Origin: Candidatus Kuenenia stuttgartensis
Lineage (GTDB): Bacteria > Bacteroidota > Bacteroidia > Flavobacteriales_D > Crocinitomicaceae
Direction of reading: 5' to 3'
NCBI GenBank assembly: GCA_943326025.2
Contig: CALPRR020000120.1
Coordinates: forward strand, 1 to 7,725
DNA: 7,725 nucleotides
The stretch's first letter is position 1. Each line of letters begins with the position of its first letter. A program made the translations under genes and the position numbers. Below, one piece after another: positions 1 to 6,595 of the stretch. The notes under the pieces were generated by a model. It had not been told where the DNA came from. It was given only the letters and a program-made list of their open reading frames with translations, and made no database searches.

Positions 1-374
1 ATACTCAAAATAATATGAGAGATTAATAGAAAATAGTACAAACCTGGATTAGAACCACCATAATGCGTTGGATCACTTGTCATATGATAAGCAACATAAC
101 AAGCCAAAAACAATAAAGACAAAAGCAAAGAAAGACGAATATAACGTCTATGAGCCAATTGATTCTTTCTTTTGATAGCGATTAAAGCCATAATCAAATA
201 AACTGCTGTAACACCATTTATTGTAGCATAAAACTTAGGTAAAAATGATAAATTAACACCTTCTACTTTAACACCAAATAGAATAGCAACTACAACAGGA
301 ATTGCAATTGAAGCAGCATAAATTGCAGTTTTTGCGTTTTTAAGTTTTTTGGGATCAGTTAACATTGTACTCAT
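1..374 (-). CDS. DUF420 membrane protein (CtaM/YozB-like), 3' end cut by window edge
   Basis: The reading frame opens at ATG 374 (second in-frame ATG at 365) and stays open to position 1, giving 124 residues of an incomplete protein. It starts MSTMLTDPKKLKNAKTAIYA and shows hydrophobic segments at about residues 17-34, 48-66, 80-96 and one beginning near 112. Histidines occur in AHRR (about 73), AYHMT (about 96), THYGG (about 102) and SHIIL (about 119), a spread typical of DUF420. The Bacillus relatives YozB/CtaM are needed for maturation of the oxidase copper/heme centre, so a role in oxidase assembly is inferred from family and position. It overlaps the 3' end of the preceding SCO gene by 20 bp, which suggests translational coupling as the next gene in the oxidase operon. 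The C-terminus is outside the window, so total length and helix number are unknown. Confidence 0.8.
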   Translation of the reverse strand, partial: MSTMLTDPKKLKNAKTAIYAASIAIPVVVAILFGVKVEGVNLSFLPKFYATINGVTAVYLIMALIAIKRKNQLAHRRYIRLSLLLSLLFLACYVAYHMTSDPTHYGGSNPGLYYFLLISHIILS

Positions 375-1008
375 ATTTCAATAATTTTCTTAAATCTGTT
401 TCTAATCTATTCACTTCATTTGGATCTGTTCCAAGATAAACTCCTCGAACATACCCTTCTCTGTCAACTAAAGTAAACGCACCTGAATGCGCATATCCAC
501 CTTCTGATTCAGCATCTTGTCCTGCAAATATCTGAAAATAATTAATACCTAAGTCATGAGTCGCTGCTTCATTTCCAGTAAAAAATTGCCAATTTTTAGC
601 AGTAATCTTATTTTTCACAATGTATTTTCTCAATTCAGATGGAGTATCATTTTTTGGATTGATACTAAAAGACATAAACTGAAGGTAGTTTTCTATATCT
701 TTTGTGTCATTATTCAACCGAATCATTTGTTTAGTCATTGTTGGACAAATCGTTGGACAGCTCGTAAAGAAAAATTCAGCAATCCAAATCTTTCCTTTCA
801 TTGAAGAAGATTTTATCATTACAGAATCTTGATTCAAATAGGCAAAGTCAATTATTTTTGGATATACTGTATCAGCAACTTCTACACCGTCAACCATTCG
901 ATATTCAATATCAAAATTACCAACATATGGTAAAACTTTTTGAGTTGTAGGTTTCGATTTACAAGAAAAAAGAATTAAAATACCTAAAAGAAAATAAATC
1001 GTTTTCAT
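355..1008 (-). CDS. SCO1/SenC-family copper chaperone, lipoprotein
   Basis: A 217-residue protein. The N-terminus is a short hydrophobic stretch ending in a lipobox (ILFSC, Cys16), so it is probably a periplasm-facing lipoprotein. The thioredoxin-like SCO domain covers about residues 45-212. It has the copper-binding CxxxC (Cys84-Pro-Thr-Ile-Cys88) and the third ligand His174 in GYAHSGAF, followed by the usual LVDREG strand. SCO proteins deliver copper to, or reduce the cysteines of, the CuA site of oxidase subunit II. All three expected ligands are present, so it is probably functional. Its ATG lies one base after the stop of the other SCO-like gene (stop at 1010), and its 3' end overlaps the DUF420 gene, placing it inside the oxidase operon. 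Family assignment is firm; the exact target is inferred from the neighbours. Confidence 0.94.
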   Translation of the reverse strand: MKTIYFLLGILILFSCKSKPTTQKVLPYVGNFDIEYRMVDGVEVADTVYPKIIDFAYLNQDSVMIKSSSMKGKIWIAEFFFTSCPTICPTMTKQMIRLNNDTKDIENYLQFMSFSINPKNDTPSELRKYIVKNKITAKNWQFFTGNEAATHDLGINYFQIFAGQDAESEGGYAHSGAFTLVDREGYVRGVYLGTDPNEVNRLETDLRKLLKYEYNVN

Positions 1009-1009
1009 C

Positions 1010-1693
1010 TTACTTGTTTTTGCTCAAATTTAATTTATTCTCCTTAGCATATTGCTTCTGTAGTAAAGCAATATGTTGATTCATTCTACGAATTTCACCT
1101 TCATTACTTCCTCTACCAACCATTCTCAAATGATTTGATTTATCTAACAATAACATCAATTCTGTATAAGCTTCACCTCCAAAATATTTTTCACCTTTTT
1201 GAAGTAAAGAATGTCCATTGTGTTTAATTGAATATAAAGATTTTGCATCACCCTTCGCTAATATCCAGATTTTTGGATCATACCCAACAATATTATCGTA
1301 CATTGAAGCTTTAATTCCAGATAAATCATTTACTGCATTTCCTTTCGTATCAGTAACAAATGAAATGATACGAACTTGCTTCATCTTTTTACGATTCTTA
1401 CGAATATGCTGATAAATCAATTGATCTAAATGCCAAGCGGAAACTGCACAAGTATCAGGACATGTTGTCTGTAATGTTGTAACTAAAACCACTTCGTTTA
1501 GAAAATCTTTGGAAGTGAAATGATTTCCATCTCCATCTTCAAAAGAATAGTTGATTACTTTACCATAATCATCCAATTCCTTGAATTTGTGTTCACATCC
1601 TCTTGAAGAAATGAATACTAATAAAAAAGCCGGTCCTACTAAAAGAAGTGATACCACAACTTTTGTTAGACCGGCAGAATATTTACTTGCCAT
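1010..1693 (-). CDS. SCO-like thioredoxin-fold protein without the copper-ligand histidine
   Basis: I take ATG 1693 (MASKYSAGLTK..., 227 residues) as the start. The upstream in-frame ATG at 1729 would overlap the subunit IV gene by 22 bp and adds only 12 residues before the natural basic and hydrophobic leader. Residues about 9-30 form an N-terminal membrane anchor, followed by SSRGCEHKF, whose cysteine lies in a poor lipobox. The thioredoxin-like domain has a CxxxC motif (Cys78-Pro-Asp-Thr-Cys82). Aligning GGEAYTELMLLLD here with GGYAHSGAFTLVD of the neighbouring SCO protein puts Tyr176 where the copper-binding histidine should be. This suggests a thiol-disulfide or modified metal role rather than classical copper delivery. 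It lies between the subunit IV gene and the canonical SCO gene with gaps of 14 bp and 1 bp, so it is likely co-transcribed with them. Confidence 0.88.
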   Translation of the reverse strand: MASKYSAGLTKVVVSLLLVGPAFLLVFISSRGCEHKFKELDDYGKVINYSFEDGDGNHFTSKDFLNEVVLVTTLQTTCPDTCAVSAWHLDQLIYQHIRKNRKKMKQVRIISFVTDTKGNAVNDLSGIKASMYDNIVGYDPKIWILAKGDAKSLYSIKHNGHSLLQKGEKYFGGEAYTELMLLLDKSNHLRMVGRGSNEGEIRRMNQHIALLQKQYAKENKLNLSKNK

Positions 1694-1707
1694 AAGCAAT
1701 AAAATTT

Positions 1708-2076
1708 TTAAATAGCGTGAGATTCCCAAACAGATCTAACATAATTAGATTCTGTTAATAAGATAAAAATCAAATAAACAATAAAAATAATGTAAGGAAC
1801 TAAAATCACATACTTTAAAGCTTTTTTCTCATCACCCAAGTGCATGAATGACAATACAATATATCCAGCTTTAACTAAAGTCATTGCAATGAATGAGTAT
1901 TTAACTAAAGGCCAAATAGAATCATGTTGCTTAATGAAAGCACCCAACATAACTTCTACAACTGTAATAGCTGTTAATATAGCTGTAACTTTCCAAATTT
2001 TCTTACGAAGAACTTTTCCTTCTTCTTCGCTATGGTGAGTATCTAATGAGTACTCATAAATATCGTCTCTTTCCAT
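1708..2076 (-). CDS. cytochrome c oxidase subunit IV-like membrane protein
   Basis: A 122-residue protein with a charged, histidine-containing N-terminal tail (about residues 1-28) and three hydrophobic helices at about 29-47, 57-78 and 87-107. The second helix ends in FMHLGDE (residues 77-83), the signature of the bacterial subunit IV/CyoD-like family (usually about 100-130 residues). These small subunits stabilise the heme-copper oxidase and sit near subunit III. The gene follows the subunit III gene after 19 bp and precedes the SCO-like gene, consistent with an operon order of subunit III, subunit IV, then assembly factors. The family is divergent, so the assignment rests on length, the three helices, the FMHL motif and context. 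Confidence 0.87.
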   Translation of the reverse strand: MERDDIYEYSLDTHHSEEEGKVLRKKIWKVTAILTAITVVEVMLGAFIKQHDSIWPLVKYSFIAMTLVKAGYIVLSFMHLGDEKKALKYVILVPYIIFIVYLIFILLTESNYVRSVWESHAI

Positions 2077-2095
2077 GATTGTTTCTTTTTAATAA

Positions 2096-3121
2096 TTATA
2101 CAAGGTAGAAGAATGTGAAAACGAAAACCCAAACTAAATCGACAAAGTGCCAATATAAACCTGTTTTTTCAACCATTTCGTAATGACCTCTTTTATGATA
2201 TAAACCTCTTAATACACCAATTAAAATAATAATATTAATACAAACTCCAGAAAATACGTGGAAACCGTGGAAACCAGTAATAAAGAAGAAAAATTGAGCA
2301 TATTGTTGAGTACCATATTCGTTTTCTTTCAAGTTAGCACCATAAATAACTTTATGAGGCTCACCTGAATTAATTGATGCATAATACTGTTTTGAAGCGT
2401 CAGCTCCTTCAATACGATCATTCAATTTGTATTTAGTTCCTTTTACTTTAATAATTAAAGTCATGTCTTTATCTTCAGCTTTGTTAACTTTAGCTTCAGA
2501 ACCATCATGTAAAGTAATCATTCCATTTTCAACATGACCAGCAACAACAGCGTGTTGATATTGGTGCATTAAATCTTCCGTAATTATTTCACCTTTCTTA
2601 TGGTGATTACCAGCTTTAGTTACAGTGAAATTTTGAAGTTCACCAAACTCTCCATGAACAATTGCTTGAGAACCATCAGCTAATTCAACTTTTCCAAATT
2701 CTGAACCGTGAATAAAGTGAGACCATTCCCATGCTTGAGAACCAACGAAGAAAAAACCACCAATAATAGTAGCAATCATCCATTTTACAACGCCTCTTTT
2801 ATCCATTCTATGTCCAGCCTCTACTGCTAATACCATTGTTACTGAAGAGACGATCAGAATGAACGTCATTAAAGCAACATATAACAAAGGATAACCATGA
2901 CCTAGGAAAGGCATAGAATTAAATGTTTCCTCACCAATTGGCCATGCATCTAGTGTATTAAATCTAGTAAAACCGTAAGCAATTAGTAACCCTCCAAACG
3001 TCAAAGCATCTGACACAAGGAAGAACCACATCATCAATTTCCCATAACTCGTACTAAAAGGAGAAACTTTACCTCCCCATAATGTAGCCGAATCAATTTC
3101 TTTTGTAGCGTGTCCTGACAT
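2096..3121 (-). CDS. ctaE: cytochrome c oxidase subunit III, canonical paralogue with large insertion
   Basis: A 341-residue protein with five predicted helices at about 28-50, 78-101, 112-132, 274-304 and 319-340, corresponding to the five-helix bacterial form of subunit III (usually about 200 residues). Diagnostic residues are Ser37-Asp38 in helix 1 (the position of the conserved carboxylate, Glu90 in the bovine protein), SQAWEW (128-133), FHGFHVFSG (284-292) and YWHFVDLVWVF (323-333). The extra length lies between helices 3 and 4, at about residues 139-268. The positive-inside rule (RMDKRG after helix 2, HKRGH after helix 4) puts this insertion in the periplasm. The insertion contains two similar units of about 57 residues, annotated separately. 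Subunit III supports the subunit I core and its oxygen/proton pathways. The 19-bp gap to subunit IV indicates co-transcription. Of the two subunit III genes here, this one keeps the key residues. Confidence 0.95.
   Translation of the reverse strand: MSGHATKEIDSATLWGGKVSPFSTSYGKLMMWFFLVSDALTFGGLLIAYGFTRFNTLDAWPIGEETFNSMPFLGHGYPLLYVALMTFILIVSSVTMVLAVEAGHRMDKRGVVKWMIATIIGGFFFVGSQAWEWSHFIHGSEFGKVELADGSQAIVHGEFGELQNFTVTKAGNHHKKGEIITEDLMHQYQHAVVAGHVENGMITLHDGSEAKVNKAEDKDMTLIIKVKGTKYKLNDRIEGADASKQYYASINSGEPHKVIYGANLKENEYGTQQYAQFFFFITGFHGFHVFSGVCINIIILIGVLRGLYHKRGHYEMVEKTGLYWHFVDLVWVFVFTFFYLV
2357..2701 (-). repeat. tandem duplication of a ~57-residue unit inside subunit III
   Basis: Residues about 141-197 and 198-255 of the 341-residue subunit III align with each other at an offset of 57. 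Conserved positions include Glu141/198, Gly143/200, Leu147/204, Asp-Gly-Ser 149-151/206-208, Ala153/210, Val155/212 and Gly171/228, followed by KKGEII against KLNDRI. With a one-residue shift, HQYQHA then matches KQYYAS. The similarity is at protein level and was found by eye; it suggests an old internal duplication of a beta-rich module in the periplasmic loop. Confidence 0.55.
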
Positions 3122-3272
3122 TGTATAAATATTTTGTGCAAGTTTAATGAATAAAATTTAAAATTTAATAAATCTTTGTTGAAAAATAATCAATTAAATT
3201 TAATAAAATCATACTTCAAAAGGATATTAATCTTACTTGTTTACTGATTTTATTAACAATCAAAGCTTATTT
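3122..3272. other. AT-rich spacer between the two subunit III genes
   Basis: This 151-bp gap is the only sizeable break in the otherwise tight oxidase cluster. It is extremely AT-rich, with a 12-base direct repeat AAATTTAATAAA at 3161-3172 and 3196-3207. I see no coding frame, no strong hairpin and no perfect minus-strand TAnnTTTG box; the closest is AAGCTTTG at 3262-3269, with one mismatch. It could hold a weak internal promoter or an RNA-processing site, but nothing decisive is visible. Confidence 0.4.
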
Positions 3273-4331
3273 TTAATGAATATAAATAAGGAAAACCAAT
3301 AAATAAATCCATAAAAAGCCTAGGAAATGCCAAAATATAGCTCCGACTCTTAAGCTTAAAGTATCTTGAGAATTAAATTTACCTCTCAAAGTCAAAATAG
3401 TCATTTTACCTGTATACATTAAAGTAAAAATAATATGTAATAAATGTAAAACAGTAATAATGTATAGATAAGAAGTTGCTGTATCAGCTGTTTCCATCAC
3501 TTTTATTTGATAATATTTAGATAAAACTCTTCCATTATAATAAAGCTCTCTGTTTTTGTAATCTAGTTCTTTTCCTTTGTAATAAATGTGAAAATCTTTA
3601 CCTATTTCTCCTTTTACAAAAAAGTCTCCTCTAGAATCTCCAATGTTAACAGCTAATGATTGCAAACGATATAAATCTACGAATTGCAATTCTTTGCCAT
3701 CAACTGTTGTCAATTTACCATTTATAAGAGCTAAAGGCTGTTGTTTGTAATAAAGAAGGAAATCTTTTCCGTAATTTGAAACAGTTAGGTTTTTACCTCT
3801 TTCATATCCTTCAAATTGAGACATGAATTTTTGTAAATCAGAAAATTCTGGAGCTGCCATTTTATGACCACTAACATAATAATCATTACAATTTACATCT
3901 AAGAATTGACCTTTATATTTTACTTCAAAGTAATCACCATACCTACCTTCAGTAACGATAATATGGTTATTTACAGCATGAATTCCTTGTTCAGATAATT
4001 GATTATACCCTTTGAATTGAAAGTATACAAATGATAAACCTAACAGAAATGAAGTCACAACAAAAATCTTTGCCATTTTTAATTTGTCTTTTTTAGCATA
4101 TTTAATCCCAATATGAACAAATAAACTACTCAAAACTATCACAACAGTGCTTATCCAAAACGCAGGAGGCATTGTGTACTTTAACCAAAAAGAATCACCC
4201 ATTGACACGATGTATCCTGAAGATAATCCTGCAAACACCATGAAAACACTGAACATCAAAAGATAGATCAGATTTTTTCTCATTTTCTCTTTTACCTCAG
4301 GAGAAAGTTGATTATCAAACTCTTGTCTCAT
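3273..4331 (-). CDS. divergent cytochrome c oxidase subunit III paralogue with large insertion
   Basis: A 352-residue protein with five predicted helices at about 21-43, 57-77, 86-106, 285-308 and 326-350. Subunit III traits are the FQFKGYNQL segment after helix 3, LHLLHI in helix 4 and FWHFLGFLWIY in helix 5. Two usually acidic positions are changed relative to the neighbouring subunit III: helix 1 has Val29 where that protein has Asp38, and helix 5 has Gly338 where it has Asp328. About 160 residues (roughly 120-280) are inserted between helices 3 and 4, on the predicted periplasmic side, and are built from three similar units. The ATG overlaps the cyoE stop codon (TAATG), indicating translational coupling. 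Paired subunit III genes with one divergent copy are common in Bacteroidota oxidase clusters. It probably occupies a subunit III-like or peripheral site; whether it replaces or accompanies the canonical subunit is unknown. Confidence 0.88.
   Translation of the reverse strand: MRQEFDNQLSPEVKEKMRKNLIYLLMFSVFMVFAGLSSGYIVSMGDSFWLKYTMPPAFWISTVVIVLSSLFVHIGIKYAKKDKLKMAKIFVVTSFLLGLSFVYFQFKGYNQLSEQGIHAVNNHIIVTEGRYGDYFEVKYKGQFLDVNCNDYYVSGHKMAAPEFSDLQKFMSQFEGYERGKNLTVSNYGKDFLLYYKQQPLALINGKLTTVDGKELQFVDLYRLQSLAVNIGDSRGDFFVKGEIGKDFHIYYKGKELDYKNRELYYNGRVLSKYYQIKVMETADTATSYLYIITVLHLLHIIFTLMYTGKMTILTLRGKFNSQDTLSLRVGAIFWHFLGFLWIYLLVFLIYIH
3522..3938 (-). repeat. three ~56-residue repeat units inside the divergent subunit III
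   Basis: Within the 352-residue protein, similar segments begin at Gly132 (GDYFEVKYKG), Gly188 (GKDFLLYYKQ) and Gly244 (GKDFHIYYKG), spaced exactly 56 residues apart. Each is followed about 17-20 residues later by a second beta-hairpin-like motif: YYVSGHKM (151-158), TTVDGKEL (208-215) and LYYNGRVL (263-270). The marked span covers the first to the last recognisable motif. The whole insertion is about the length of three units, consistent with tandem duplication of a small beta-rich module. Confidence 0.65.
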
Positions 4332-5221
4332 TATACGATCGTTTTAATGTAAGCAGCAATTGCATCTGAATTACGATCAAACACATACAAAAACTGCATG
4401 ATTGGTAAATATATAAACGATGCAAACATCAATCTTTTTGCATCTTTATCTTCTAAAGAAATTAATAATTTATAGGATTGAAGAAAGAAAAGTGTTCCCA
4501 TTACAACTCCCACATAAAGTGTAATATCGCTTGTCCAATTCAATAGCCAAGGCAATAAACTGAAAGGAATTAATAATAATGAGTAAATCGCAATTTGATA
4601 AGCGGAGTTTTTAGACTTTCCATGTTTTGAAGGCAATAATGAAAAACCACCAGCTTTATAATCATCATAAACTACCCAAGCAATTGCCCAAAAATGAGGG
4701 AATTGCCAAATAAACTGAACAAAAAATAAAATCCCTGGTAAATATCCAAATTTCCCCGTTGCTGCAACAGCACCTAACATTGGCGGAATAGCACCTGGAA
4801 AAGCTCCTACAAATACAGCCCATGAAGTAATTCTTTTCAATGGAGTGTACATAAAAACATACATTATATATGCAAACAAACCTAAAACAGCTGAAGGTAA
4901 GTTAATTAAGTATAACATATAAGTACCTACTAGTAAAGAAACTATTACTACTGCAACAGCCTCATTTACGGACATATTATCTTGAGGAAGCGGTCTGTTT
5001 TCAGTTCGCTTCATCAATTTATCTAATTCTTTTTCCCAAATTTGATTCGAACCATTTGAAGCTGCTGTCACTAATAATCCACCTACAAGCAGTAAAACTA
5101 TTTCTTTCGTATCATTTCCATTTGCAAATAAATATCCCGATAAAGCTGAAAGAATTACTAATGCAGATAAACGAAATTTTGTAAAAACAATATACGTCTT
5201 AATTTTTGCTCCGATTGACAT
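4331..5221 (-). CDS. cyoE: protoheme IX farnesyltransferase (heme O synthase)
   Basis: A 296-residue UbiA-superfamily prenyltransferase of normal CyoE/CtaB length, with about nine hydrophobic helices. It transfers a farnesyl group to heme b to make heme O, the precursor of heme A for aa3-type oxidases, in the inner membrane. The first substrate/Mg2+ motif is NQIWEKELDKLMKRTENRPL (residues 59-78); it keeps the final Asp67 and has Glu63 and Glu65 where many homologues have Asp. The second conserved region is YDDYKAGGFSLLPSKHGK (185-202). The gene is first in the minus-strand cluster and its TAA overlaps the ATG of the next gene. A heme A synthase (CtaA) gene is not in the window. A minus-strand TAnnTTTG box lies about 30 bp upstream. 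The assignment is firm. Confidence 0.95.
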   Translation of the reverse strand: MSIGAKIKTYIVFTKFRLSALVILSALSGYLFANGNDTKEIVLLLVGGLLVTAASNGSNQIWEKELDKLMKRTENRPLPQDNMSVNEAVAVVIVSLLVGTYMLYLINLPSAVLGLFAYIMYVFMYTPLKRITSWAVFVGAFPGAIPPMLGAVAATGKFGYLPGILFFVQFIWQFPHFWAIAWVVYDDYKAGGFSLLPSKHGKSKNSAYQIAIYSLLLIPFSLLPWLLNWTSDITLYVGVVMGTLFFLQSYKLLISLEDKDAKRLMFASFIYLPIMQFLYVFDRNSDAIAAYIKTIV

Positions 5222-5251
5222 ATTTTACTAACCGTGTTGAAATTTTGGATA

Positions 5252-5259
5252 CAAATGTA
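5252..5259 (-). promoter_or_regulatory. candidate -7 box for the oxidase cluster
   Basis: On the minus strand this reads TACATTTG, an exact match to the Bacteroidetes -7 consensus TAnnTTTG. It would start transcription about 25 bases before the cyoE ATG. No TTG is seen at the expected 17-23 base distance upstream, so the call rests on the -7 box and position alone. Confidence 0.4.
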
Positions 5260-5338
5260 AGCAATATTCATCCCGAATGATTTTTTTAAGGTCATAATTT
5301 TATCCTTTCAAAAGAAAATTTAATTATTGTTAGACCAA

Positions 5339-5371
5339 TTGAATTTATTGCCTGTAGAATAAGTAATTTTG
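5339..5371 (+). promoter_or_regulatory. candidate promoter of the thioesterase gene
   Basis: TTG at 5339-5341 and TAATTTTG at 5364-5371 are separated by 22 bases, matching the flavobacterial arrangement TTG-N17-23-TAnnTTTG. Transcription would begin about 14 bases before the thioesterase ATG. This is the best two-part promoter match in the window, though such AT-rich boxes can occur by chance. Confidence 0.5.
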
Positions 5372-5391
5372 AGCTGTTAAATTTTATCAAA

Positions 5392-5901
5392 ATGAAAGCT
5401 AAAAAAGCATTTGAAACTTTATCTGTGACAACGAAAGTTGTTCTTCCTAATGATACAAACACTTTAGGGAATTTATTTGGTGGTCAACTATTAGCTTGGA
5501 TGGATGTCATCGCCAGTGTTTCTGCACATAGACATTGTAGAAGAGTTGTTGTTACAGCTTCAGTAAACAATGTATCATTTCAGGAACCAATTGCGCATTC
5601 TGCAATTGTTACTCTGGAAGCTAAAGTTTCTCGTGCATTTAACTCCTCAATGGAGGTATTTGTAGATGTTTTTGTTGAAGATCAAGTTACTGGTATTAAA
5701 CGTAAATCTAATGAGGCGATTTATACGTTTGTTGCTGTTGATCAACATGGTGGACCAATTCAAGTTCCTGAATTAATACCTGAAACTGAAGAAGAAAAAT
5801 CTAGATATGAAGGTGCATTAAGAAGAAAACAATTGAGTTTGATTTTAGCTGGTAAGATGAATCCAAGCGATGCATCTGAATTGAAAGCACTCTTTATTTA
5901 A
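5392..5901 (+). CDS. hotdog-fold acyl-CoA thioesterase
   Basis: A 169-residue single-hotdog protein of the cytosolic acyl-CoA hydrolase (BACH/YciA-like) family, which hydrolyses acyl-CoA to free fatty acid and CoA. Visible signatures are LPNDTNTLGNLFGGQLLAWM (residues 18-37), with the family Asn at 23 and Asp38 just after, in the central helix; TASVNNVSFQEP (55-66); SSMEVFVDVFVED (85-97); and TFVAVDQHGGPIQVPEL (112-128). There is no signal peptide. The C-terminal stretch after about residue 130 is charged and likely helical. The gene is divergent from cyoE and convergent with the Nfu gene, so it is probably a single-gene unit with its own promoter. Chain-length preference cannot be read from the sequence. 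Confidence 0.92.
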   Translation: MKAKKAFETLSVTTKVVLPNDTNTLGNLFGGQLLAWMDVIASVSAHRHCRRVVVTASVNNVSFQEPIAHSAIVTLEAKVSRAFNSSMEVFVDVFVEDQVTGIKRKSNEAIYTFVAVDQHGGPIQVPELIPETEEEKSRYEGALRRKQLSLILAGKMNPSDASELKALFI

Positions 5902-5902
5902 T

Positions 5903-5975
5903 TATAAATTTTAGATTTTGAATTTTGGATTGAAAAATTAATCCAAAATTCAAAATCAATAATCTAAAATTTATA
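5903..5975. terminator. long imperfect inverted repeat, likely bidirectional terminator
   Basis: The arm at 5903-5931 pairs with 5940-5975 around the 8-base loop GAAAAATT. The match is complete apart from a 7-base bulge (TATTGAT when the right arm is read in reverse complement). The structure fills the whole gap between two convergent stop codons (thioesterase TAA at 5899-5901, Nfu TAA at 5976-5978). It is AT-rich and T-rich on both strands, as expected for a shared terminator. A dispersed intergenic repeat element is the alternative. Confidence 0.7.
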
Positions 5976-6578
5976 TTACATTGCCTCAGCAACCACTTCT
6001 TTAACTTCTGGAATATGTTGTTTTAGAAGATTTTCAATTCCTCCTTTTAAAGTTGCTGTTGAAGAAGGACATCCTGAACAAGCTCCTCTCATAATAACAG
6101 TTACAACTCCATCTTCGTAACTTCTGAAATCGATTGCTCCACCATCATTTTCTACTGCTGGACGAACATATTCGTCTAATAAAGCAACAATCGCTTCATC
6201 AAATTCACTTGGTTCGTAAACTTTCGTTGGTTGATTATCTTCTTGTTTTACCTCAACTGGTTTTGGAGCTGGCATCATTACTAAAACATCTTTTCCAAAA
6301 GAAAGATATTCTTTCACAAATTCACGCAATTCCATTTGAACAAAATCCCAAGAAATATCTTCCGATTTTGTAATGGTAACAAAGTTAGCCGCGATAAACA
6401 CTCCTTTTACAAAAGGAAAATTAAATAATTCTTCAGCTAAAGGTGAAAATCCTTTTGCTTCTGCTCTTGATGTAAATTCTACTGAATCACCTGTAATCAA
6501 TAAATATTTGTTCGCCACAAACTTCATCGTATTCGGATTCGGTGTCATTTCTGCATATACTGTAACTGGAACGTTCAT
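5976..6578 (-). CDS. Nfu-type iron-sulfur cluster scaffold/carrier protein
   Basis: A 200-residue cytosolic protein with two domains. The N-terminal Nfu_N domain (about residues 5-92) carries the signature TPNPNTMKF (12-20). An acidic, proline-containing linker (about 103-122) leads to a NifU C-terminal domain (about 124-195) with ENDGGAIDF (143-151) and the cluster-binding CSGC (Cys167 and Cys170), followed by PSSTATLKGGIE. This architecture is that of the mitochondrial NFU1-like family, which carries Fe-S clusters to recipient apoproteins. The domains are complete and both cysteines are present. The gene is convergent with the thioesterase and divergent from the HYC_CC_PP gene, so it is probably monocistronic. 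Recipients cannot be predicted from this window. Confidence 0.94.
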   Translation of the reverse strand: MNVPVTVYAEMTPNPNTMKFVANKYLLITGDSVEFTSRAEAKGFSPLAEELFNFPFVKGVFIAANFVTITKSEDISWDFVQMELREFVKEYLSFGKDVLVMMPAPKPVEVKQEDNQPTKVYEPSEFDEAIVALLDEYVRPAVENDGGAIDFRSYEDGVVTVIMRGACSGCPSSTATLKGGIENLLKQHIPEVKEVVAEAM

Positions 6579-6595
6579 TGTTTTTGATTTTTACA

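Noticed and set aside
556..804. Plus-strand open frame opposite the canonical SCO gene
   Set aside because: It is antisense to a well-supported gene, and its predicted protein has no recognisable motif or leader.
1694..1729. Upstream ATG at 1729 for the His-minus SCO-like gene
   Set aside because: It would overlap the subunit IV gene by 22 bp and adds only 12 residues; ATG 1693 starts directly at a natural leader. It cannot be fully excluded.
1218..2038. Short plus-strand open frames (1218-1412 and 1844-2038) opposite the SCO-like and subunit IV genes
   Set aside because: Each is 64 residues, antisense to a conserved gene, with no domain or promoter support.
3161..3207. 12-base direct repeat AAATTTAATAAA in the spacer between the subunit III genes
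   Set aside because: It is pure A/T in a very AT-rich spacer, so chance recurrence is likely, and no regulator site or mobile-element hallmark accompanies it.
4331..5221. Glu63 and Glu65 in place of Asp in the first CyoE motif, considered as a sign of a defective enzyme
   Set aside because: Acidity is kept, Asp67 and the RT..RP segment are intact, and the rest of the enzyme is standard; it looks like lineage variation.
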